Assembly (NCBI RefSeq): GCF_900188375.1
Contig: NZ_FZOO01000003.1
Location: forward strand, 1 to 64,000
Length of the DNA stretch: 64,000 nt
DNA from: Geodermatophilus pulveris
Lineage (GTDB): Bacteria; Actinomycetota; Actinomycetes; Mycobacteriales; Geodermatophilaceae
Direction of reading: 5' to 3'
Part shown: positions 58,527-64,000 of the stretch, one piece after another
Layout of the letters: the number at the start of each line of letters is the position of its first letter
Position numbering within the stretch: the first letter of the stretch is position 1
The notes under the pieces: generated by a model
What the model was told of the DNA's origin: nothing
Databases searched by the model: none
Seen by the model: the letters and a program-made list of their open reading frames with translations, nothing else
Made by a program: the position numbers and the translations under genes

Positions 58527-59033
58527 TCACCCGCCGGGCAGCGCGACGTCGAGGAGCGTCGCGGTGGCCGGGTCCAGCGCCGGGAACGGCGCGCCGAGGC
58601 CGAACACGGCCACCTGGCCGGTGCGGAAGCCGGTCTGCACCTGCCGCCGCAGGCCCGGGTCGCCGCGGCCGTCGTCGAGGATCCCCGCCAGCTCCCCGAC
58701 CGAGGGGCTGTGGCCGACCACGACCAGCGTCGCGACGTCCTGCGCGGTGTCGCGCACGACGGCGAGCAGGTCCTCGACGGTGTTGTCGTACACCCGTGGG
58801 TCGACGACCGGCTCGGCCGCGCCCGCCAGCGCCGCCCGCGCCCGCTCCCAGGTCTGCACCGTCCGTCGGGCGGGCGACAGGACGACGCGGTCGGGCACCA
58901 GTCCGGTCCCCGCGAGCCAGGAGCCGATCGCCGCGGCGTGCCGCTCCCCGCGCGCGGTCAGCGACCGCTCGGCGTCGACCGGGCCGCCCGCGGCCTCGGC
59001 GTGGCGGACCAGCAGGAGTCGGCGGGGCGGCAT
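58527..59033 (-). CDS. SixA-type histidine phosphatase
   Basis: A 168-aa protein of the histidine phosphatase superfamily. The catalytic motif LVRHAEA puts the nucleophile at H11, with SPARRTVQTWERAR and the second His in LVVVGHSPSVGELAGIL. Its short length and lack of an insert domain fit SixA-like phosphohistidine phosphatases. ATG 59033. It lies 23 bp downstream of the quinone oxidoreductase gene on the same strand and may be cotranscribed. Target unknown. Confidence 0.9.
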   Translation of the reverse strand: MPPRRLLLVRHAEAAGGPVDAERSLTARGERHAAAIGSWLAGTGLVPDRVVLSPARRTVQTWERARAALAGAAEPVVDPRVYDNTVEDLLAVVRDTAQDVATLVVVGHSPSVGELAGILDDGRGDPGLRRQVQTGFRTGQVAVFGLGAPFPALDPATATLLDVALPGG

Positions 59034-59056
59034 CGCAGGAGTGTGGCACCGGCCGC

Positions 59057-59923
59057 TCAGGGGACCAGCACGAGCTTGCCGACGACCTCCCGGTGGGCCA
59101 GGGGGGTGAGGGCCTCGGCGGCCCGCTCGGGCGGGAGGCCGGTGGGCTCCGGCGGCCGGAGCTCGCCGCGGGCGACCCGGCCGAGGACGCCGGTCAGCAG
59201 CGCGACCGCGTCCTCCGGCCGCGTCCGCGCCCAGTCGCCCCAGTCCACGCCGACGACGCCGCGGTTGCGCAGCAGCACGAGGTTCGCGGGCAGGCGGGGG
59301 ATCTCCCCGGCGGCGAACCCGAGCACGCAGTAGCGCCCGTACGCGGTCAGGGAGCGCAGCGCCGGCTCGGCCGGTGGCCCGCCGACCGGGTCGACGACGA
59401 CGTCCGCCCCGCCGCCGGTGACCTCCCGGACGCGGTCCTTGAGCGCGTCGTACCCGACGGCCACCTGGGCGCCCGCCGCACGCGCGGCAGTGCGTTCGGC
59501 CTCGGTGGAGGCGGCGGCGACCACGCGGGCGCCGGCGGCACGGCAGACGTCCACCGCCGCCAGGCCGATGCCCCCGCCGGCGCCCAGCACCAGGACCCAC
59601 TCGCCCGGCCGCACCCGCACCCGGTGCTCGAGGGCGAACGCGAGCGTGCTGTAGCTCTCGACCGCGGCGGCGGCCACGGGCGCGGCCACGCCGTCCGGCA
59701 GCGGTGCCACCGCCGCCACCCGGCCGGCCACCGCGGACCCCGGCGTGTGCGGCAGCGGCGGGCGCACCTGGTAGCGCCCTCGCACGACCAGCCCGTCGAC
59801 GAAGGAGACCGCGGCCGCCGCCACGGCGACGAGCACCTCGCCGGGACCGGGGGAGGGGTCGGGCTCCTCGACCACGGCCAGCCGGTCCACCGGCCCGAAC
59901 TCCCGGCACACGATGCGGCGCAC
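59057..59923 (-). CDS. Quinone oxidoreductase-like MDR protein
   Basis: A 288-aa medium-chain reductase of the zeta-crystallin/QOR type. The N-terminal GroES-like part reads VCREFGPVDRLAVVEEPDPS and PGPGEVLVAVAAAAVSFVDG. The NADPH-binding domain has VLVLGAGGGIGLAAVDVCRA and VVDPVGGPPAEPALRSLTAY. Zinc ligands of alcohol dehydrogenases are absent, as expected for QORs. It is about 30-40 residues shorter than most, the loss being in the GroES-like part after LPHTPGSAVAGRVAAVAPLP. GTG 59923 is the first codon of the family-like sequence. It diverges from the aldo/keto reductase gene. Confidence 0.88.
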   Translation of the reverse strand: MRRIVCREFGPVDRLAVVEEPDPSPGPGEVLVAVAAAAVSFVDGLVVRGRYQVRPPLPHTPGSAVAGRVAAVAPLPDGVAAPVAAAAVESYSTLAFALEHRVRVRPGEWVLVLGAGGGIGLAAVDVCRAAGARVVAAASTEAERTAARAAGAQVAVGYDALKDRVREVTGGGADVVVDPVGGPPAEPALRSLTAYGRYCVLGFAAGEIPRLPANLVLLRNRGVVGVDWGDWARTRPEDAVALLTGVLGRVARGELRPPEPTGLPPERAAEALTPLAHREVVGKLVLVP

Positions 59924-60004
59924 GCCCGCAGTAGACCAGCTCCGGTGGTGGCCGGCCGCCCCGTGCGGCACCGTGCGGGACGACACCGAGGACGGGAGCA
60001 CGCC

Positions 60005-61036
60005 GTGGAGTACCGCACGCTCGGCCGCAGCGGCTGCTCGGTCTCCGCCCTCGCCCTGGGCACCATGACCTTCGGCGCGGAGACCGACGAGGCCGGCGCG
60101 CACGAGCAGCTCGACGTCTTCGCCGAGGCCGGCGGCACGCTGGTCGACCTCGCCGACGTCTACTCCGCCGGCGCCGCCGAGGAGATCACCGGGCGCTGGC
60201 TGGCCGCCCGCCCGGCCGACGTCCGCGACCGGATCGTCCTGGCCACCAAGGGCCGCTTCCCGATGGGCACCGACCCCAACGCCCTCGGCGCCTCCCGCCG
60301 CCACCTGCGCCGCGCCCTCGACGACTCGCTGCGCCGGCTGGGGGTCGACCACGTCGACCTCTACCAGCTGCACGCCTGGGACCCGCTCACCCCGCTCGAG
60401 GAGACGCTGCGCTTCCTCGACGACGCGGTCTCCGCCGGGAAGATCGGCTACCCGGGGCTGTCGAACTTCACCGCCTGGCAGCTGCAGGCCGCCGTCGACC
60501 TGGCCGAGCACCGGCACCTGGCCGTCCCGGTCACCCTGCAGCCCAGCTACAGCCTGCTGGTGCGGGACGTCGAGTTCGAGATCGTCCCGGCCTGCCTGCA
60601 CAACGGGCTGGGCGTGCTGCCGTGGGGGCCGCTCGGCGGCGGCTGGCTGTCCGGCAAGTACACCCGCGACCAGCGGCCCGAGGGCGCCACCCGGCTCGGC
60701 GAGGACCCCGGCCGCGGCATCGAGGCCTACGACCGGGTCGGCGCCCGGCAGCGCACCTGGGACGTGCTCGAGGCCGTGCAGGACGTCGCCGAGCAGCGGG
60801 GCGCGTCGATGCCGCAGGTCGCCCTGGCCTGGCTGGCCGACCGGCCGGCCGTCACCTCGGTCATCCTCGGTGCCCGCACCACCGACCAGCTGCGGGACGA
60901 CCTCGGCGCCGTCGACGTGACGCTGGCGCCGGAGGACCTCGCCCGGCTCGACGCGGTCAGCGACCCCGGCCGGGCCGACTACCCGTACGGGGACGTCGGC
61001 GCCGAGCAGCGCAGCCGCGGGCCGGCCGGACCCTGA
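60005..61036 (+). CDS. Aldo/keto reductase
   Basis: A 343-aa NADPH-dependent reductase of the AKR superfamily. Tetrad residues are D48 and Y53 (LVDLADVYSAGAAEE), K82 (LATKGR) and H123 (LYQLHAWD). VTLQPSYSLLVRDVEFEIVP, GVLPWGPLGGGWLSGKY and SVILGARTTDQLRDDLGAV are typical of the AKR11/AKR12-like potassium-channel-beta group. GTG 60005 has GGGAG 7 nt upstream. It is divergent from the QOR gene; the shared 81-bp region could give joint redox control (inference). Confidence 0.93.
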   Translation: MEYRTLGRSGCSVSALALGTMTFGAETDEAGAHEQLDVFAEAGGTLVDLADVYSAGAAEEITGRWLAARPADVRDRIVLATKGRFPMGTDPNALGASRRHLRRALDDSLRRLGVDHVDLYQLHAWDPLTPLEETLRFLDDAVSAGKIGYPGLSNFTAWQLQAAVDLAEHRHLAVPVTLQPSYSLLVRDVEFEIVPACLHNGLGVLPWGPLGGGWLSGKYTRDQRPEGATRLGEDPGRGIEAYDRVGARQRTWDVLEAVQDVAEQRGASMPQVALAWLADRPAVTSVILGARTTDQLRDDLGAVDVTLAPEDLARLDAVSDPGRADYPYGDVGAEQRSRGPAGP

Positions 61037-61117
61037 CCCACCCCGGGTGCGAGGACCAGGGACGGATCCGGGTCCTCCCCGGTACCCCGGGCACCGCGGC
61101 GGCGGCAGGCTCGTGCC

Positions 61118-61423
61118 ATGACCAGCACACCCCCGCTCCCCGCCCCCACCCGTCCCGAACTGCGCCGCAGCGGCACCGACCGCATGCTCGGCGGCGTCTG
61201 CGGCGGCCTCGCCGAGTACAGCGGCATCGACGCCGTCCTCTGGCGGGTCGGTGCCGTCGCGCTGAGCCTCGCCGGCGGCGCCGGGGTCGTCGTCTACCTG
61301 CTGCTGTGGGTGCTGGTGCCCTCCGCGCCCCTGCCCGCGGGCCGCCGCCCCGGCGTGCTCGAACCGCTCGTCGACCGGGTGCACGCGGTGCTGACCGCCC
61401 GAGGGCCCGGCGGCGGGGCGTGA
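61118..61423 (+). CDS. PspC-domain protein
   Basis: A 101-aa membrane protein. The PspC core is LRRSGTDRMLGGVCGGLAEY followed by SGIDAVLWRVGAVALSLAGG and the helix VVVYLLLWVLVPSAP. PspC domains occur in envelope-stress proteins, and single-domain versions are common in actinobacteria. ATG 61118 gives the normal N-terminus. No other psp-type gene is adjacent. Confidence 0.88.
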   Translation: MTSTPPLPAPTRPELRRSGTDRMLGGVCGGLAEYSGIDAVLWRVGAVALSLAGGAGVVVYLLLWVLVPSAPLPAGRRPGVLEPLVDRVHAVLTARGPGGGA

Positions 61424-61524
61424 CCCGATCCGGGACGCCGTCCCCGCCGGGGAGCGGCACGGCGCCCGCGTGGGCCACGATGGCGCCCGAGCACCCGCCC
61501 CCCGACCCGCACGGGAGACCCGAC

Positions 61525-62142
61525 GTGACCGTCCCGCCCGCAGCGCAGCCCGCCCCCATGGTGGTGCCCGCCTTCTTCGTGAAGCAGCGGATCACCCTCA
61601 TGGTCAACCGCTACGAGGTCGTCGGCGCCAACCCCGACGGCTCCGAGGGGCCGCTGCTGGCCTTCGCCGAGCAGAAGCGGATGAAGCTCAAGGAGGAGGT
61701 CGTCTTCTACGCCGACCCCTCCAGGAGCCGCCCGGTGTTCCGCTTCAAGGCCCGCCAGCGCCTCGACGTCGCCGCGCAGCACGACGTCTACGACGAGTAC
61801 GGGACGGTCCTCGGCAGCTTCAGCAAGCAGTTCGGCGCGAGCCTGCTCCGGTCAACCTGGAACCTCTCGGTGCCCGGCCTCACCGCCGTCGGCCGGGAGC
61901 GCCGGCTGTCCGTCGCGCTGCTGCGCCGCGGCTGGGAGCTGCTGCCCTACGTCGGCGACGTGTGGGTGCCTTTCGTCTTCCACTTCGACTTCGTCGACAC
62001 CGCGACCGGGGCGCCGGTCATGGTGAGCGAGCGGCAGAAGGCGATCCGCGACCGCTACGCCGTGACCGTGCCCGACCCGCGGCTGGACTTCCGCGTGGCG
62101 GCGTCCATGGCCGTCGCGCTGGACGCGCTGCAGAGCCGCTGA
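61525..62142 (+). CDS. LURP-one-related / scramblase-like protein
   Basis: A 205-aa protein of the LOR (tubby-like) fold. Segments FFVKQRITLMVNRYEVVGAN, LLAFAEQKRMKLKEEVVFYA, VFRFKARQRLDVAAQHDVYD and FGASLLRSTWNLSVPG show the repeated beta-hairpins of LURP-one-related proteins. Bacterial members are soluble or peripheral and of unknown role. GTG 61525 is chosen for GGGAGA 8 nt upstream; an ATG at 61480 would add 15 residues. Confidence 0.78.
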   Translation: MTVPPAAQPAPMVVPAFFVKQRITLMVNRYEVVGANPDGSEGPLLAFAEQKRMKLKEEVVFYADPSRSRPVFRFKARQRLDVAAQHDVYDEYGTVLGSFSKQFGASLLRSTWNLSVPGLTAVGRERRLSVALLRRGWELLPYVGDVWVPFVFHFDFVDTATGAPVMVSERQKAIRDRYAVTVPDPRLDFRVAASMAVALDALQSR

Positions 62143-62254
62143 CGCGGGCGGCACCCGTTCGGCGGGTGTTCACCCCCGTGCCGCCGGGACGTGCGGGGCC
62201 GTTCGCCCGCACGCGATCGGCTGCGTCGCGCACGACGCGACGGGAGGAGCCGGC

Positions 62255-62710
62255 GTGACCGACGAGCGACGCGTCCTGGTCCTGGCCAACCAGACCCTCT
62301 GCGGTGACCGGCTGGTCGAGGTCGTCACCGAGCGGGTCGCCGCCGGGCCGCACGCCTTCCACGTCGTCGTGCCGGCGACGCCGGTGCGCGAGCAGGAGGG
62401 GCCGCCGGGCACCGGGGACGACGACGTGCTCACCGCACCCGTCCGGGCCTACGCGCTGGCCCAGCAGCGCCTGGACCGGGCCGTCGAGCAGATCCGGGCC
62501 GCGGGCGCGTCGGCGTCCGGCGAGGTCGGGGACGCCGACCCGCTGGTCGCCGCGGAGCTGGCTCTCGAGCACTTCCCCGCCGACGAGGTCCTCGTGCTCA
62601 CCCTGCCGCAGCGGTTCTCCCGCTGGCTGCGCGGCGGGCTGCCCTCGCGCGTCGGCAGGGCGTCGGGGCTGCCGGTCCAGCACGTCGTCGAGGAGGCCGT
62701 GATCGGCTGA
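62255..62710 (+). CDS. Usp-fold-like small protein, unknown
   Basis: A 151-aa protein from GTG 62255 with GGGAGGAG 7 nt upstream. The pattern VLVLANQTLCGDRLVEVVTE, HAFHVVVPATPV, DPLVAAELALEHFPADEVLV has the alternating strands and helices of a universal-stress-like alpha/beta fold and ends with SRVGRASGLPVQHVVEEAVI. The ATP-binding GxxG motif of UspA proteins is missing. Actinobacterial proteins of this kind are usually annotated as hypothetical. No obvious operon partner. Confidence 0.7.
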   Translation: MTDERRVLVLANQTLCGDRLVEVVTERVAAGPHAFHVVVPATPVREQEGPPGTGDDDVLTAPVRAYALAQQRLDRAVEQIRAAGASASGEVGDADPLVAAELALEHFPADEVLVLTLPQRFSRWLRGGLPSRVGRASGLPVQHVVEEAVIG

Positions 62711-62804
62711 CCCAGCGTCACTATGCGACCCCGTTCGGTGAGAGGCGTCCGGCCCTCGGCTCCACCGGCTGAAGGCGCCCGGCCGGGTGGCCGATGCTGT
62801 CCCC

Positions 62805-64000
62805 GTGGCCCAGGTAGTCGCGCGCGCCGCCCGGCCGCGCCGCACCCCGCGACCGGCCGACCGGTCGCTGCGGGTCGTCCGCGCGCCCGCGGCCGTGCTC
62901 GTGGCGGTGTACCTCGCGTCGCTGCTGGCCGTCGGGGTGGGGGACGACGGCGTGCTCGCCACCCTGGGGGTCGGCGGGAAGTGGTCGTTCCTCGTCGGGC
63001 TCACCGGGCTGCTGGTTCTGCGAGCGGTCGTCGTCCGCGACGACCGGGCCGTCTGGTTGCTGTTCGCCGCGGCGGTCGGGTCCTACGGGATCGGCTCGCT
63101 CGGCTATGCGCTGGCCGATGCCGCGCCCGGGCCGATCTCGCGGCCCGCCTGGTTCGACCTCGCCTTCCTGGGCTTCCACCCGCTGGCCTGCGCCGCGCTG
63201 TTCCGCCTCCTCCGGACGCGGGTGCGGCGGCTGACGTCGAGCACCTGGCTGGACGCCGTCGTGACCGGGCTGACCGCGGCGGCCCTGGCGGCGGCGCTCG
63301 CCATCGGCGACTTCCTGGTCACCGCGCTCGACGGTGCCCTGCTGATCGCCGTCTACCCGGTCGCCGACCTGTTGCTGCTGGTGTCCATCGCCGGCGCGCT
63401 CGTCGTCATCGGCCGGGGCGCCGGCGCGGTCTGGTGGTGGCTCACCGCCGGCACGGCGCTGTTCGTGCTGACCGACACCCTGTACGCCTACCAGGTCGTG
63501 AACGGGACCTACGTCGTCGGCGGCCTGCTCGACGTCGGCTGGGGGATGGCCTTCCTGTGCTACGGCCTGGCCGCCTGTCAGGTCCCCGCGCCCCAGGGAG
63601 GTGACCAGGTGCCGCGCGTGGGTGTGCTGGTCGTCCCCGCCCTGTGCGCGATGACCGCGCTGGGCCTGCTGCTGCACGGCTACCTGCGCGTCGGGGACCC
63701 GCTGGCCGGCGTCCTGGCATCCGGCGCCGTGGTCACCGCTCTCGCCCGGACCGCGCTGACCTTCCGCGAGGTGCGGGCCCTGGCCGACAGCCGCCACCAG
63801 GCGCGGACCGACGAGCTCACCGGCCTGGCCAACCGCCGGCAGGTCTTCGAGACCCTCGGCGCGGCCGGCGCGCGGATGGCCGCCGGCGGCTCCGTCGCGG
63901 TCCTCGTGCTGGACCTCGACCGGTTCAAGGAGATCAACGACTCGCTCGGCCACGCTGTCGGCGACGCCCTGCTGCGCGAGGTGGGGCCGCGGCTGGCCGG
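62805..64000 (+). CDS. Membrane-bound GGDEF protein, C-terminus beyond window
   Basis: The frame from GTG 62805 stays open to the window end (about 398 codons). The N-terminus has about nine helices ([52 protein letters not shown]). The part [20 protein letters not shown] closely parallels the GGDEF-EAL protein at 46.9 kb. The GGDEF domain begins [20 protein letters not shown], then [20 protein letters not shown]. The GGDEF motif itself lies outside the window, so activity cannot be judged. It is probably a diguanylate cyclase, possibly with an EAL domain further on. Confidence 0.85.
   Translation, partial: MAQVVARAARPRRTPRPADRSLRVVRAPAAVLVAVYLASLLAVGVGDDGVLATLGVGGKWSFLVGLTGLLVLRAVVVRDDRAVWLLFAAAVGSYGIGSLGYALADAAPGPISRPAWFDLAFLGFHPLACAALFRLLRTRVRRLTSSTWLDAVVTGLTAAALAAALAIGDFLVTALDGALLIAVYPVADLLLLVSIAGALVVIGRGAGAVWWWLTAGTALFVLTDTLYAYQVVNGTYVVGGLLDVGWGMAFLCYGLAACQVPAPQGGDQVPRVGVLVVPALCAMTALGLLLHGYLRVGDPLAGVLASGAVVTALARTALTFREVRALADSRHQARTDELTGLANRRQVFETLGAAGARMAAGGSVAVLVLDLDRFKEINDSLGHAVGDALLREVGPRLA

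Overview
The window reads as chromosome of a very GC-rich actinobacterium. GTG and TTG starts are frequent, genes often overlap by 4 nt (GTGA/ATGA), and several genes have a TANNNT hexamer 6-8 nt before the start codon, as in leaderless transcripts. The order fumC - glpX - DUF4245 - xseB/xseA - lipid-droplet-type protein - ispH - DUF6542 - ... - ychF matches what I remember of Mycobacterium tuberculosis Rv1098c-Rv1112. I suspect the family Geodermatophilaceae, but cannot prove it from sequence alone.

Layout. 1-9.2 kb: housekeeping block (citrate synthase N-terminus, fumarase, a DUF1707 protein, class II FBPase, exonuclease VII, IspH, DUF6542). 9.4-18.5 kb: RmuC, an alkylation-repair pair (Ada-AlkA fusion plus Ogt), a membrane protein, a universal stress protein facing a TetR regulator across repeated operator-like sites, and two secreted hydrolases. 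18.2-28.8 kb: the most unusual region, a minus-strand operon of ten enzymes joined almost throughout by start/stop overlaps. In transcription order: inositol-phosphate-synthase-like cyclase, HD-like protein, methyltransferase, Gfo/Idh/MocA oxidoreductase, metallo-beta-lactamase-fold protein with a zinc ribbon, YcaO protein, TIM-barrel isomerase, GT4 glycosyltransferase, PIG-L deacetylase and sugar epimerase, followed by a small putative regulator. It looks like an undescribed pathway to a modified cyclitol or pseudosugar glycoside. An ABC exporter plus a two-component system diverge from its head (29.0-32.7 kb).

32.8-44.2 kb: ychF, then a 10.3 kb integrated island. A tyrosine recombinase lies directly behind ychF, and the last 19 bp of ychF recur with one mismatch at 44.22 kb, giving attL and attR. 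The island carries a VapBC-type toxin-antitoxin pair, an intact XRE/membrane-protein pair, a decayed second pair, several gene remnants, a NarL-type two-component system with a NatAB-like ABC transporter, and a resolvase fragment next to attR.

44.3-64 kb: an MFS exporter coupled to an ornithine/lysine-type decarboxylase; a GGDEF-EAL protein; an SQR-like flavoprotein; remains of a SigJ-type sigma factor; an alpha/beta hydrolase with a Baeyer-Villiger monooxygenase; a PRC-barrel protein with a 15-bp tandem repeat; an MHS-type transporter; assorted stress and redox proteins; and a second GGDEF protein cut by the window end. I recognised no rRNA, tRNA or CRISPR array. All assignments come from reading motifs and protein character by eye; no database search was run.
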